A program made the position numbers and the translations under genes. The notes beneath the pieces are model-generated. The model ran no database searches, had not been told where the DNA came from, and saw only the letters and a program-made list of their open reading frames with translations. 64,000 nucleotides of DNA from Bacillus luti (GTDB lineage: Bacteria > Bacillota > Bacilli > Bacillales > Bacillaceae_G). Shown here piece by piece: positions 1 through 8,773 of the stretch. Numbering within the stretch: the first letter of the stretch is position 1; each line of letters starts with the position of its first letter. Where the stretch lies: positions 62,001 to 126,000 of the forward strand of contig NZ_MACI01000078.1 of NCBI RefSeq assembly GCF_001884105.1, read 5' to 3'.

Positions 1-1
1 G

Positions 2-1249
2 ATAAACCCGAATATAGAAAAGTATGAAACAGCAATAAAAGCTTCACCACTTAATGAAGAAAATGTAAAAGATGCGGAAGAGAGATTAAAGCGTTTTGCA
101 CCATATATTGCGAAAGTTTTTCCTGAAACGAAAGAAAAAAACGGCATTATTGAATCACCTTTAGTGAAAATACCTACTATGAAACAATCTTTAGAGAAAA
201 GATATGAGAAACCTGTACTAGGAGAACTATTATTAAAATGTGATAGTCACCTTCCAATATCAGGTTCAATAAAAGCTAGAGGTGGCATTTATGAAGTGTT
301 GAAACATGCTGAGCAATTAGCATTGCAACATGGAATATTAACAGAAGAAGATGATTACTCCATTTTAGATAGTGATACATGTAGAGAGTTTTTTGCAACA
401 TACTCTATTGCAGTAGGTTCGACAGGTAACTTAGGTCTAAGCATCGGGATTATGAGTGCGAAACTAGGCTTTAATGTGACTGTTCATATGTCAGCAGACG
501 CGAAACAATGGAAAAAAGATTTATTAAGAAGTAAAGGTGTAAACGTTATTGAATATGAGGCTGATTATAGTAAAGCAGTAGAGGAAGGAAGAAGGCAAGC
601 GGATGCCGATCCTAGCTGTTATTTTGTCGATGATGAAAACTCCCATGATTTATTTTTGGGATATGCAGTCGCAGCATCACGTTTACAAAAGCAATTAGAA
701 GAGATAAAGATTATAGTAGATAAAGAACATCCTTTATTCGTTTACCTTCCTTGCGGAGTAGGGGGCGGACCTGGCGGAGTAGCATTTGGCTTAAAGCTCT
801 TGTTTAAAGAAAACGTACATTGCTTCTTTGCAGAGCCGACACACTCTCCGTGTATGTTACTTGGTTTAATGACAGGGCTTCATGATAAAATTGCTGTTCA
901 AGATATTGGGATTGATAATGTAACAGCTGCGGATGGACTTGCGGTAGGAAGAGCGTCTGGATTTGTGGGTAAAACGATGGAACCATTTTTAAGTGGCAAT
1001 TACACAGTAAGTGATGAAGAGTTGTATAGATTATTAAAAGAGCTAGCTGATACAGAAAACATGTACTTAGAACCTTCTGCATTAGCGGGTATGATAGGAC
1101 CAGTGAAAGTATGTAACGAAGATGAGTATTTACAAAAGCAACAGTTAACCGAGAAGATGAAGACAGGTACTCATATTGTGTGGGGAACTGGCGGTAGTAT
1201 GGTTCCGAAAGATGTAATGAATGGATATTATAAGAAAGGTTCGGAATAA
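2..1249 (+). CDS. dsdA: D-serine dehydratase, 5' end missing
   Basis: PLP-dependent enzyme that deaminates D-serine to pyruvate and ammonia. The reading frame is open from base 2, so the start lies outside the window and about 415 residues of a family of roughly 440-450 are visible. The segment SGSIKARGG carries the expected Schiff-base lysine, and the Gly-rich stretches [11 protein letters not shown] and [12 protein letters not shown] are phosphate/PLP-binding loops of fold type II. A GTG at 164 could be mistaken for the start, but homologous-looking sequence continues upstream. A strong hairpin follows the stop. Family assignment is confident; expression cannot be judged because the promoter is not included. 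Confidence 0.93.
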   Translation: MNPNIEKYETAIKASPLNEENVKDAEERLKRFAPYIAKVFPETKEKNGIIESPLVKIPTMKQSLEKRYEKPVLGELLLKCDSHLPISGSIKARGGIYEVLKHAEQLALQHGILTEEDDYSILDSDTCREFFATYSIAVGSTGNLGLSIGIMSAKLGFNVTVHMSADAKQWKKDLLRSKGVNVIEYEADYSKAVEEGRRQADADPSCYFVDDENSHDLFLGYAVAASRLQKQLEEIKIIVDKEHPLFVYLPCGVGGGPGGVAFGLKLLFKENVHCFFAEPTHSPCMLLGLMTGLHDKIAVQDIGIDNVTAADGLAVGRASGFVGKTMEPFLSGNYTVSDEELYRLLKELADTENMYLEPSALAGMIGPVKVCNEDEYLQKQQLTEKMKTGTHIVWGTGGSMVPKDVMNGYYKKGSE

Positions 1250-1260
1250 GCACCGATAAG

Positions 1261-1291
1261 AAAAATGAGGCTAATTGTAGCCTCATTTTTT
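1261..1291 (+). terminator. Intrinsic terminator after dsdA
   Basis: A 12-bp inverted repeat (AAAAATGAGGCT and its complement) with a 6-nt loop is followed by a T run, 11 bases after the dsdA stop. Confidence 0.9.
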
Positions 1292-1412
1292 CATGTACAT
1301 AAAAATCTTTGTTATTTTCATAATAGTTCTTTATAGTATATATAAAGGATAACTAATATTGAATAAATACAACAAAAAGCTTTATTTTACATAATAAGAG
1401 GATGTGTATACG

Positions 1413-2660
1413 ATGTCATTACAGACTAAATATATAGCGGGTATTTCGCTTGGGGTTATGGGAGTAGGCTTTGCGGCTTCAATCCCTTTTCAAGGAACGG
1501 TAGCTGGAGAGATTATTCAAGGAGGATTTGAGGCTGGGTTAGTTGGCGGACTTGCAGATTGGTTCGCAGTTACAGCTTTATTCCGTCACCCGATGGGAAT
1601 TCCAATTCCGCATACAGCTTTGTTACCTAAAAACCGTAAACGAGTAACGAAAGGACTCATCAATACGTTAGAAAATGAATGGCTAACGAAAGAAAGTATT
1701 ACGAATAAAGTAAAAGAAATGCAGCTAGCGCAAATGGTGCTGCAAATTGCTGAGAGAGAAATGCAGTCTGATGCTGTGAAAAAAGGGATTGTAACGATTG
1801 CGGAGAAAGCGATTGTTACAATAGATACGGAAAAGTTAGCTGTTATTATTGAAAAAGAATTAAAAACGTATTTGCATACAATTAATACAAGTAACATCTT
1901 ACAAGTGCTTGTTGATCAATTAGTTGTGCAAGAATATGATGAGAAGACACTTGATTACATATTAGTAAAGGGGAAAGATTGGACAGCGCAAGATGAAGCT
2001 CGTTATCAGCTTGGAAGCTTAGGAATGAAGGCTATGGAAAATATAAAAGTAGATGGATTCTTGCAGTTTACTTTGAAATCATTTATGAATATTGTAGATG
2101 AAGATAAAATTGGTGGCATTTTGCAGAAGTTTATCATTAGCAATATTAACAGCTTACAAGATGCTGATAATAGTACAAGACAACTTATTTTAACAAAAAT
2201 TCGTCAAGAAATTATAAATGTAAAAGAAAATGAAGCTTTACTACAGGAATTAGAAAATTGGAAAGAAAAATGGATTGCCAATTGGGATGCTACTGACAAA
2301 ATTAAAGAGATGCTGGAGCAAGTACAACAAAGGGCAATTACTTTTGTGAAAAATGAAGAATTTACGGATAAGTATGTTATTCCATTTTTACAAACACAAA
2401 TGAATAAAATAAAAGAAGATGAACAAACTGTTCAAAAAATAGAGGAGTGGTTACAAAAGCAAGTTGTCACACTCGTTGAAAAGAATCATTCGAAAATCGG
2501 AAAGCTTGTGCAAGAAAACCTTGATAAGTTAGATGATAAAACGTTAATCGAAATGATTGAAAATAATGTCGGCAAAGATTTGCAATGGATCCGTGTGAAC
2601 GGGGCTGTTTGCGGATTTATGATTGGATTAGTGTTAGAGGGAATTAAAGCGATTATATAA
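1413..2660 (+). CDS. DUF445 family membrane protein
   Basis: Uncharacterised DUF445 protein of 415 residues. The N-terminus has a hydrophobic segment (about residues 5-25) followed by the family-typical GGLADWFAVTALFRHPMGIPIPHTALLPKN stretch near residues 45-75 (quoted here only as the LADWFAVTALFRHP core). A long helical middle part follows, and the protein ends with a second hydrophobic helix (VCGFMIGLVLEGIKAII), so both ends are probably in the membrane. ATG at 1413 is preferred because AAGAGGA lies 10 bases upstream; an in-frame GTG at 1404 sits almost on that site. Single-gene unit ending at a terminator. Function unknown; related proteins have been linked only loosely to the cell envelope. 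Confidence 0.85.
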   Translation: MSLQTKYIAGISLGVMGVGFAASIPFQGTVAGEIIQGGFEAGLVGGLADWFAVTALFRHPMGIPIPHTALLPKNRKRVTKGLINTLENEWLTKESITNKVKEMQLAQMVLQIAEREMQSDAVKKGIVTIAEKAIVTIDTEKLAVIIEKELKTYLHTINTSNILQVLVDQLVVQEYDEKTLDYILVKGKDWTAQDEARYQLGSLGMKAMENIKVDGFLQFTLKSFMNIVDEDKIGGILQKFIISNINSLQDADNSTRQLILTKIRQEIINVKENEALLQELENWKEKWIANWDATDKIKEMLEQVQQRAITFVKNEEFTDKYVIPFLQTQMNKIKEDEQTVQKIEEWLQKQVVTLVEKNHSKIGKLVQENLDKLDDKTLIEMIENNVGKDLQWIRVNGAVCGFMIGLVLEGIKAII

Positions 2661-2661
2661 G

Positions 2662-2692
2662 AAAAACCTTCCACAATTGTGGAAGGTTTTTT
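2662..2692. terminator. Bidirectional terminator
   Basis: Symmetric hairpin AAAAACCTTCCAC / GTGGAAGGTTTTT with a 4-nt AATT loop lies between the convergent DUF445 gene and the sigma-factor operon; T runs occur on both strands, so it can end both transcripts. Confidence 0.92.
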
Positions 2693-3653
2693 ATTTTTCG
2701 ATAACACTCATGTTTAAATTATAAGCTTTCTCAATGTTTAACTTGTACGTCCCATTTCCAGTTTTAATCGAATTTTTATACCAATGTTCTTGCTTGTCTA
2801 ATTCCGGATTTTCTTCTGAAGAATTATTTTCTTTTTTCGTTAAATCTTCTACTTGTTCCCAAGGTGTGTTTCCGTATGCTTCTTTTTGATTTGTTACTGC
2901 TGTTAGAGATACGTCACTTTCTTTTATTAAATGAACAGATACACCTGAGCTTTCTTGTACAAACCAATTGTTTTGTAATTGACCTGGATAAAGAGAAAGA
3001 TCTCGATTAGAAGCACGAATTTCTACATGTTTCGTTTGTGGTAGTACAAGCGTCGGCTTTACGCGTGGTTCGTGACCAAACATTCTTTGATGAAACGGTA
3101 ACGCCTTTAATGTTATATACATTGTTTCTCCAGTCGTTTGAACTGAAAGAAAATCTTCTTGTTTTAAATTTGGTTTTTCATTTCCTTTTGTCGTCATTTC
3201 GTATGTTCCAAGAAGGCTAACTTCATTTGAGTTTCTTCCGTCTATCGTTAGAGGATGGTTATCTGTACCTGCATCGACTACAATTTTATTGATAGATTCA
3301 GGAATGTTAAGTTTACTTTCTGGAATCGTGTTTGTTTGTCTAGTTGTATTAATGGCGTAACGAACTTCTTCTAGCAATCCAGTTGATAGTAAACAGTAAA
3401 AAGCAATTCCAACGCTTCCTAAAACGCCGATAAAGAAAATACTGAAAATATCATATTTAATAAATGATTGTTCCTTCTTAGAAAATAGAAGGTATAGTAA
3501 AATTTCCACGCCAAGTATAATAAGTAAAACAGGCCACCATGCTGTTAAAGAATCTAATGCTTGAGTGCCTTTAATAACTGAAAATAGTAAGAAGCAACCT
3601 AATGCAATAATAGAAAGCCCCATTGAGAATGTTCCAACACGCCATGTTCTCAT
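2691..3653 (-). CDS. Membrane protein of the ECF sigma operon, LiaF-like layout
   Basis: 320-residue protein with three N-terminal membrane segments (about residues 8-28, 38-58 and 68-95) followed by a hydrophilic, probably extracellular domain of about 220 residues. The layout resembles LiaF / DUF5668-type envelope-stress proteins, in which a short membrane region carries a beta-rich adhesin-like domain, but I do not recognise a specific family. Its ATG overlaps the stop of the preceding gene by 4 bases, so the two are translationally coupled. As the last gene of a sigma/anti-sigma operon it probably takes part in sensing or answering envelope stress; this is inferred from position. Confidence 0.7.
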   Translation of the reverse strand: MRTWRVGTFSMGLSIIALGCFLLFSVIKGTQALDSLTAWWPVLLIILGVEILLYLLFSKKEQSFIKYDIFSIFFIGVLGSVGIAFYCLLSTGLLEEVRYAINTTRQTNTIPESKLNIPESINKIVVDAGTDNHPLTIDGRNSNEVSLLGTYEMTTKGNEKPNLKQEDFLSVQTTGETMYITLKALPFHQRMFGHEPRVKPTLVLPQTKHVEIRASNRDLSLYPGQLQNNWFVQESSGVSVHLIKESDVSLTAVTNQKEAYGNTPWEQVEDLTKKENNSSEENPELDKQEHWYKNSIKTGNGTYKLNIEKAYNLNMSVIEK

Positions 3654-4720
3654 TCGTTTGTCCCACCTTTGTTTTCTTTATTTCCAAGTAACAATTTAAA
3701 GCCGCCACCAATTAAGAGGAGTGCAACGATAGAGGTTTGGAAATAGCGATAATATAGTTCGCTAAGGTGAATATTAAATATAGTTGCAACATAATCATTC
3801 AAAATAGGAAGGACTGTTTGATCTAATAAATAATAACCACCGAGTATAATTAATCCGATACCGATCCATCTTTGATGATTTATGAAATAATCAATAATAG
3901 GTTCGTCATGTACGCGTTCTTTTCCGTATTTTGCAGTTTGTTGTAACGCATCAAAAAAGCTATAAAACCAAATGATTGGTACTAAAAATAAAAATGCAGA
4001 AAGCCTTAATAAGTCAAGTAAGTATATTGAAAGTAAAAAGGCTGCCATAAGCTGAAGACCACGACGTTGTAAGCCTAAATACATATGTCCTGCTCCAGGA
4101 AACATTGCTAAAATAGAAGCGAATGTTTTATTTTTCTTTCCTTGTTCACGGTGCTCTTCAAACTCTTCGAAAATAGTACGATCATCTAGCTGCTCACCAC
4201 GTTCTTTTTTCTGGAGTTGTTGAACAACATCGAAGAAATTATAAATCCATAAAACAGGTAACGTAACAAGGAAGATAAGGAAACTCCCTTGAGATGTTAA
4301 GAGTGAAACGAATATAATCATACTTCCAATCCCTGTACAAGCTACTAAAAATGTAAGTCCACGTTGCATAAGTCCTAATTGAAAATGACCAAGTCCAGGG
4401 ATGATGGATAGGAGAATGATATAAAATCGTTCGCTTTCTTTAGAGGGATTTATCAATTCTCCAGCTTCTTGTTTTTTCGTTTGGTTAATAATGGTGATAA
4501 TTAAATCTAGTAAGTTAATTATCCATAGAACAGCTAGTAAAAATAGGGGGAGAAAGACAATGGTGCGCTCTCCTAATTCTACTACGCAAAAAACTGCAAA
4601 AGAAAATAGTAATAAAGCTCCTCCACTATATAAAATAAACCGTCCAAACTTCTTTAAATATAAATGTCCAAGCCCGGGAATTAGCCCTAATACAAGTGCT
4701 AAAAAGGGATTTTTATTCAT
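3650..4720 (-). CDS. Multi-pass membrane protein with three internal repeats
   Basis: 356 residues, very hydrophobic, with about eight to ten membrane helices. Three internal repeats are visible, each starting with an IPGLGH-type motif: LIPGLGHLYLKKFGR near residue 13, IIPGLGHFQLGLMQRG near 107 and MFPGAGHMYLGLQRRG near 211. Each is followed by a hydrophobic pair of helices and a W-x-Y/N-FFD turn. The repeat resembles TM2-type membrane hairpins, so the gene probably arose by triplication of a TM2-like unit. The start overlaps the anti-sigma gene by 8 bases and has GGAGG 8 bases upstream. Function unknown; it belongs to the ECF sigma operon. Confidence 0.75.
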   Translation of the reverse strand: MNKNPFLALVLGLIPGLGHLYLKKFGRFILYSGGALLLFSFAVFCVVELGERTIVFLPLFLLAVLWIINLLDLIITIINQTKKQEAGELINPSKESERFYIILLSIIPGLGHFQLGLMQRGLTFLVACTGIGSMIIFVSLLTSQGSFLIFLVTLPVLWIYNFFDVVQQLQKKERGEQLDDRTIFEEFEEHREQGKKNKTFASILAMFPGAGHMYLGLQRRGLQLMAAFLLSIYLLDLLRLSAFLFLVPIIWFYSFFDALQQTAKYGKERVHDEPIIDYFINHQRWIGIGLIILGGYYLLDQTVLPILNDYVATIFNIHLSELYYRYFQTSIVALLLIGGGFKLLLGNKENKGGTNE

Positions 4721-5156
4721 GATTTGAACCTCCGTCCTGTTTTGATGTATGCGCTGCTTTGTTTACAATTTGTTGTGAAATAGAAGTTTCATTTTCTTTG
4801 GAAGATTTCTCAAAATTTGATGTCGCTGTGAAAATATATTGGAATAAACCACTTACCATGAAAATAATGGTAGCCGCAGTCGCAATTATGTAATGAATAA
4901 TCGTGCGCTTTAGTGAGTTTGTTTTTATAGTTTCATTAGGTTGTAGCGTTTCAAAATTTATTTGCGTCATAACTTCGTTTGTAAATGAATCATCATTTAT
5001 CATTGGAAGGTTTTCATGTTGCTCATCAATACTTTCCATATAAAGTGCTAAACAATGATCACATTCATAAAGGTGTTCTTCCATAGATTCACGTTCATTG
5101 TTTGCTATAGTATCTAATGTATAATTGCTCCAATCTTCTTTTGAATAATGCATCAT
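4713..5156 (-). CDS. Anti-sigma factor with zinc-binding N-terminus
   Basis: 147-residue protein starting MMHYSKEDW. The N-terminal part contains HLYECDHCLALYM, the H-x3-C-x2-C pattern of zf-HC2/ZAS anti-sigma domains. A single membrane segment follows (ITIIHYIIATAATIIFMVSGL region, about residues 85-110), then a short outer tail. It should bind and hold the co-transcribed ECF sigma factor at the membrane. The ATG overlaps the sigma stop codon (ATGA), with GGAGGA 9-10 bases upstream. An in-frame upstream start inside the sigma gene would add seven residues but lacks a ribosome binding site. Confidence 0.85.
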   Translation of the reverse strand: MMHYSKEDWSNYTLDTIANNERESMEEHLYECDHCLALYMESIDEQHENLPMINDDSFTNEVMTQINFETLQPNETIKTNSLKRTIIHYIIATAATIIFMVSGLFQYIFTATSNFEKSSKENETSISQQIVNKAAHTSKQDGGSNHE

Positions 5157-5698
5157 AGAAACTCTTCCTCCTTCCAATGTTTTTTAATCCATTTTCTTGC
5201 CCGATACAGTTTCATTTCGACTGTTTTTACTTCAATGTTTTTCTGTAAAGCAATTTCTTGATAGCTTTTTTCTTCTAAGTAATGTGCGAGAACGACGTCA
5301 CGGTAATTTTCTGGAAGTTCTCTCAGCTTTTGAGCAATGAGTAATTTTTGCTCTTTCGTCAATAATAAATCCTCAATATTATGAGAGGATTTTATATTTC
5401 CCTCAGTTTCTTTACATAAGGAGAGTTCTTCGTTTTCTCTAGCTTTCTTTCTCTTATAATCAATAGCGTGATTGGTAGCAATACGCGCCATCCACGTTTT
5501 TAATCCGCGAAATTGATAATTTGGGAGAGAGGTGTGAATTTTTACGAATACTTCTTGTGTAACATCTTTCGCATCTTCTTCATGTCTTACAATAGAAAAG
5601 ATAACTTGGAAAATATAATGACGATATGTTTGCACAAGGATACGAAAAGCATGTTCGCTTCCTTGCTGTGCTTTTTCAATTAATTGTTTTTCCTCAAT
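5153..5698 (-). CDS. ECF-family RNA polymerase sigma factor, apparent ATT start
   Basis: Group 4 sigma factor. Region 2 is visible as YIFQVIFSIVRHEEDAKDVTQEVF through WMARIATNHAIDYKRKK (core motif DVTQEVFVKIH), and region 4 as LPENYRDVVLAHYLEEKSYQEIA. Starting at the first ordinary codon (GTG at 5635) gives 160 residues and cuts off region 2.1. The frame continues upstream through IEEKQLIEKAQQGSEHAF, typical of region 2.1, to a TAG stop. No ATG, GTG, TTG or CTG occurs there. ATT at 5698 sits 8 bases after AAGGAGGG and yields 181 residues, the normal length. I therefore place the start at ATT; a base error in an ATG is the main alternative. First gene of a four-gene overlapping operon. Confidence 0.82.
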   Translation of the reverse strand: MEEKQLIEKAQQGSEHAFRILVQTYRHYIFQVIFSIVRHEEDAKDVTQEVFVKIHTSLPNYQFRGLKTWMARIATNHAIDYKRKKARENEELSLCKETEGNIKSSHNIEDLLLTKEQKLLIAQKLRELPENYRDVVLAHYLEEKSYQEIALQKNIEVKTVEMKLYRARKWIKKHWKEEEFL

Positions 5699-5727
5699 GG
5701 GTCTCTCCCTCCTTTTTGACGCATTCT

Positions 5728-5757
5728 ATTATATAGACGTAAAGAATGATAAGTCAC
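5728..5757 (-). promoter_or_regulatory. Candidate promoter of the ECF sigma operon
   Basis: On the reverse strand a perfect TATAAT lies 18 bases after GTGACT (four of six matches to TTGACA). A CGTCTA just upstream of the -10 also resembles the -10 of ECF promoters, which would allow autoregulation, but no convincing ECF -35 (TGAAAC/TGTAAC) is seen at the right distance. Confidence 0.45.
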
Positions 5758-5916
5758 CCTACACATGTTGTAAAAAAAGAATAATATATTTCTTGCAGGG
5801 AGGCTATATGAAAAAGGTGTGAAAAAATGGTAGAGAGAAGTATATAATGAGCAAGTAGGAAATGTTACGAGGAGAAAGGATGTGAATGTTAGTAGGAAAG
5901 ATCCATACTAACAAAC

Positions 5917-6555
5917 ATGAAAATTAAAATATTAATAGCAGATGATAATTCTTTTATTAGAGAAGGCATGAAAATTATTTTAAATACATATGAAGAGTTC
6001 GAAGTGGTAGATACAGTAAATGATGGGAAAGAAGCAGTGGAATATTGCAAAAAGAACGACGTTGATATCGCTCTTTTAGATGTTCGTATGCCGAATATGA
6101 ATGGGGTAGAGGCAACGAAGTTTATTTGTGAAGAGACGAAAACGAAACCACTTATTTTAACGACGTTCGATGATGATGAATATATTTTGGACGCAGTAAA
6201 AAACGGAGCGAAAGGTTATTTATTAAAAAATAATGACCCAGAGCGTATTCGTGATGCAATAAAAGGAGTATATAACGGCCAAACTGTTATGCAAGATGTT
6301 GTTCTTGATAAAATTAAGTGTAATTTAGTGGAAAGTAAAGGAGAAGAGTCTAAAATAGACAAGAGTCTTTTTACTGAAAGAGAGCTTAGTATTATCGCAT
6401 TAATTGCAAAAGGGTTTTCGAACAAAGAAATTTCGAAGCAACTTTTCATATCAGAAGGAACAATTGCAAATTATATTACATCTATTTTAGGGAAAACTGG
6501 ACTAGAGCATCGCACACAAATTGCGATTTATTACTTAACAGGGAAAGTAGATTAA
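5917..6555 (+). CDS. NarL/LuxR-type response regulator
   Basis: 212 residues: receiver domain with acidic pocket (ADD at 8-10), phosphoacceptor D55 in LLDVRMPN, and conserved K near position 103 (KGYLLKN), followed by a LuxR-type HTH at about 145-205 (TERELSIIALIAKGFSNKEIS). It should be phosphorylated by the kinase encoded 4 bases downstream. The layout regulator-kinase-ATPase-permease-permease resembles B. subtilis yvfU/yvfT with the yvfRS ABC exporter, so it probably controls the neighbouring exporter. The start lacks a strong ribosome binding site at normal distance (AGGAAAG about 17 bases upstream), yet upstream in-frame starts run into a stop. Confidence 0.92.
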   Translation: MKIKILIADDNSFIREGMKIILNTYEEFEVVDTVNDGKEAVEYCKKNDVDIALLDVRMPNMNGVEATKFICEETKTKPLILTTFDDDEYILDAVKNGAKGYLLKNNDPERIRDAIKGVYNGQTVMQDVVLDKIKCNLVESKGEESKIDKSLFTERELSIIALIAKGFSNKEISKQLFISEGTIANYITSILGKTGLEHRTQIAIYYLTGKVD

Positions 6556-6559
6556 AGAT

Positions 6560-7660
6560 ATGGAATTTTGGTTAATTGTAAGTAAATTAATTGTCTTTAT
6601 ATATATTGTGTTTAGTTACATTTATTTAAATGTTGCGAACTTACCATGGATTATACTTACTTTACTTGTATATCTTTCTGTAAACGTGCTAATTTCTATA
6701 TGTAAAAAAGATACGTACAAAAGCATATTAACTTCTGTGTCAATTGGTGTAGTTATGTTATTTACATGGAAAATTCATCCGTTTTTTATTTTGTTTTTAC
6801 CATTGAACTTATATGAAATTACATTTCGTTATATAGAGAAGAAATGGCAACTCTTTATCATTATGATGATTCCTATTATGTTTGCAGATGAAAGTATTCG
6901 AATGACATATGGATTAATTGTTGCATTTTCTTTCATCTTATTAACTATGGCAGAACGGTATATATCACGTGTATTAAAGCTTGAATCACAAAATGATAAG
7001 ATGCGAAAAGATATGCAGCGATTGACGAAAAGTCTAAATGAAAATAAAGAGTACATAAGGCAGTCAGAATACACATTTAAGTTAGAAGAAAGAAATCGGC
7101 TATCACAAGAAATTCATGATAAAATTGGTCACTCGATGACAGGTGCACTCATTCAAATGGAAGCAGCGAAGAGATTAATGGACATAGATAAAGAAAAGTC
7201 TGCGGAGTTATTGCAAAATGCAATTCATATTTCAAAAGAAGGAATTGAAAGCATTCGCATTACGTTAAAAAATATGAAGCCACCAACAGAGCAAATTGGT
7301 ATTCATCGTATGAAATTATTCATAGAGGAATTTGCTGGTAAGCATGATGTGAACATTCCTTTCGTTTATAAAGGGAATTTAGATATGATTTCACCAATTC
7401 AGTGGAAAATCATTGGTGAAAATATTACGGAGGCACTAACGAATGCGATGAAATATGCGGATGCGACAGTCATTTCAATCGATATTCATGTACTTAACAA
7501 GATGGTGAAAGTACAAGTGAAGGATAATGGAAAAGGTGCGGATCTTGTTAAAAAAGGTCTCGGTATTATGGGTATGGAGGAGCGAACAGCGTCTGTAAAC
7601 GGAAAAATTATTGTAGATGGGACAAGTGGTTTTTCAGTAACGATGCTGTTACCGATATAA
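6560..7660 (+). CDS. Sensor histidine kinase, DesK-like (HisKA_3)
   Basis: 366 residues with four to five N-terminal membrane helices (about 5-135), a coiled-coil linker (140-180), an HisKA_3 box with phospho-accepting H186 in EIHDKIGHSMTG, and an HATPase_c domain (NITEALTNAMKYADA, DNGKGAD, GLGIMGMEER). There is no large extracellular domain, so the signal is probably sensed within the membrane, as in DesK-like and peptide/antibiotic-sensing kinases. Four bases after the regulator gene, so the two form one transcription unit that ends at a hairpin before the ABC genes. Confidence 0.92.
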   Translation: MEFWLIVSKLIVFIYIVFSYIYLNVANLPWIILTLLVYLSVNVLISICKKDTYKSILTSVSIGVVMLFTWKIHPFFILFLPLNLYEITFRYIEKKWQLFIIMMIPIMFADESIRMTYGLIVAFSFILLTMAERYISRVLKLESQNDKMRKDMQRLTKSLNENKEYIRQSEYTFKLEERNRLSQEIHDKIGHSMTGALIQMEAAKRLMDIDKEKSAELLQNAIHISKEGIESIRITLKNMKPPTEQIGIHRMKLFIEEFAGKHDVNIPFVYKGNLDMISPIQWKIIGENITEALTNAMKYADATVISIDIHVLNKMVKVQVKDNGKGADLVKKGLGIMGMEERTASVNGKIIVDGTSGFSVTMLLPI

Positions 7661-7715
7661 GAAAATGGGACGAGGATGAATCATCTCATATGAAAAAAGT
7701 GAATATTCTCATGTG

Positions 7716-7755
7716 AAAAGAATGAACTTCTGCACTGAGCAGGTTCATTCTTTTT
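7716..7755 (+). terminator. Terminator between kinase and ABC transporter genes
   Basis: Long hairpin with AAAAGAATGAAC paired to GTTCATTCTTTT, an inner CTGC/GCAG stem and a T run. It separates the two-component genes from the exporter genes, so the exporter probably has its own promoter or depends on read-through. Confidence 0.82.
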
Positions 7756-7797
7756 GTTTATAATAAACAGCAGAGAAACCGAAATAGGGGTGAAATG

Positions 7798-8736
7798 ATG
7801 AATACATTAGAAATTAAAAATTTAACGAAAAAATTTGGTGATTTCATCGCAGTTGATAATATGTCTTTATCTATTAAAGAAGGAGAAATATTTGGCTTTT
7901 TAGGATCAAATGGTGCTGGTAAGAGTACGACGATTAATATGATTGCTGGTTTGCTAAGAAGTAATGAAGGTGAAATTAGCATACTAGGAAAAAATATAAA
8001 GAAACATAACCGATTTGCGAAAATGAACATCGGCATTGTTCCGCAAGATATTGCGATTTATGAAGAGTTAACTGCTTATGAAAATGTGAAATTCTTTGCT
8101 GGGTTGTACGGGTTACGAGGAGCAGAACTGAAAGCGAGAGTAGAAGAAGCACTTCAATTTGTAGGGCTTAGTGATAAACATAAAAGTTATCCGAAAAACT
8201 TTTCTGGCGGGATGAAAAGAAGATTGAATATCGCTTGTGCAATTGCGCATAGACCGAAGCTAATTATTATGGATGAGCCGACAGTTGGAATTGATCCACA
8301 GTCAAGAAACTATATTCTGCAGTCAGTACGTAAATTAAATGAGATGGGAAGTACGATTATTTATACGAGTCACTACATGGAAGAGGTAGAAGAGATTTGT
8401 ACGAAAATAGCGATAGTAGATCACGGTAAAGTGATTGCAGAGGGTACAAAAGAACAACTAAAAGCAATTATTACTGATACGAAAGATATTTGGATTGAAG
8501 TGAAATCGGTGGAGAACTTAGATGTAGAAAAATTAAAAGAAATAAACGGTGTAAAAGCTGTTCAAATCGAAGAGAACGTAATTAAAGTGAACTCGGATGC
8601 AGGATTAAACAATTTAAATAAAATTATTCAGCATTTCATTAATCATGATATTGAAATTCGTTCATTAGAGGAGCAGGCTCCGAATTTAGAAACGGTATTT
8701 CTTACGTTGACTGGAAGAAACTTACGAGATAAATAA
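7798..8736 (+). CDS. ABC exporter ATP-binding protein
   Basis: 312-residue nucleotide-binding subunit. Walker A GSNGAGKST at about 37-45, signature FSGGMKRR, Walker B LIIMDEP and the H-loop TSHYMEEVEEIC are all present. The C-terminal extension of about 100 residues is typical of DrrA/CcmA-type ABC-2 exporters. Two ATGs are adjacent; the second (7798) is better spaced from AGGGGTG, the first (7795) would add one Met. It energises the two permeases that follow. Homology to the YvfR/LiaG-type group suggests export of a drug, peptide or lipid; the substrate is unknown. Confidence 0.93.
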   Translation: MNTLEIKNLTKKFGDFIAVDNMSLSIKEGEIFGFLGSNGAGKSTTINMIAGLLRSNEGEISILGKNIKKHNRFAKMNIGIVPQDIAIYEELTAYENVKFFAGLYGLRGAELKARVEEALQFVGLSDKHKSYPKNFSGGMKRRLNIACAIAHRPKLIIMDEPTVGIDPQSRNYILQSVRKLNEMGSTIIYTSHYMEEVEEICTKIAIVDHGKVIAEGTKEQLKAIITDTKDIWIEVKSVENLDVEKLKEINGVKAVQIEENVIKVNSDAGLNNLNKIIQHFINHDIEIRSLEEQAPNLETVFLTLTGRNLRDK

Positions 8737-8773
8737 AAGGTAAAAGAAGAACAGGTAAAGGGAGGTTCATCAA

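Noticed and set aside
804-1286. 160-codon reverse-strand frame inside dsdA
   Set aside because: Overlaps a clearly coding gene, contains no family motifs and has the odd composition of a shadow frame.
5153-5635. Short 160-residue version of the sigma factor starting at GTG
   Set aside because: Would drop region 2.1 and has no ribosome binding site; the extended form fits the family length.
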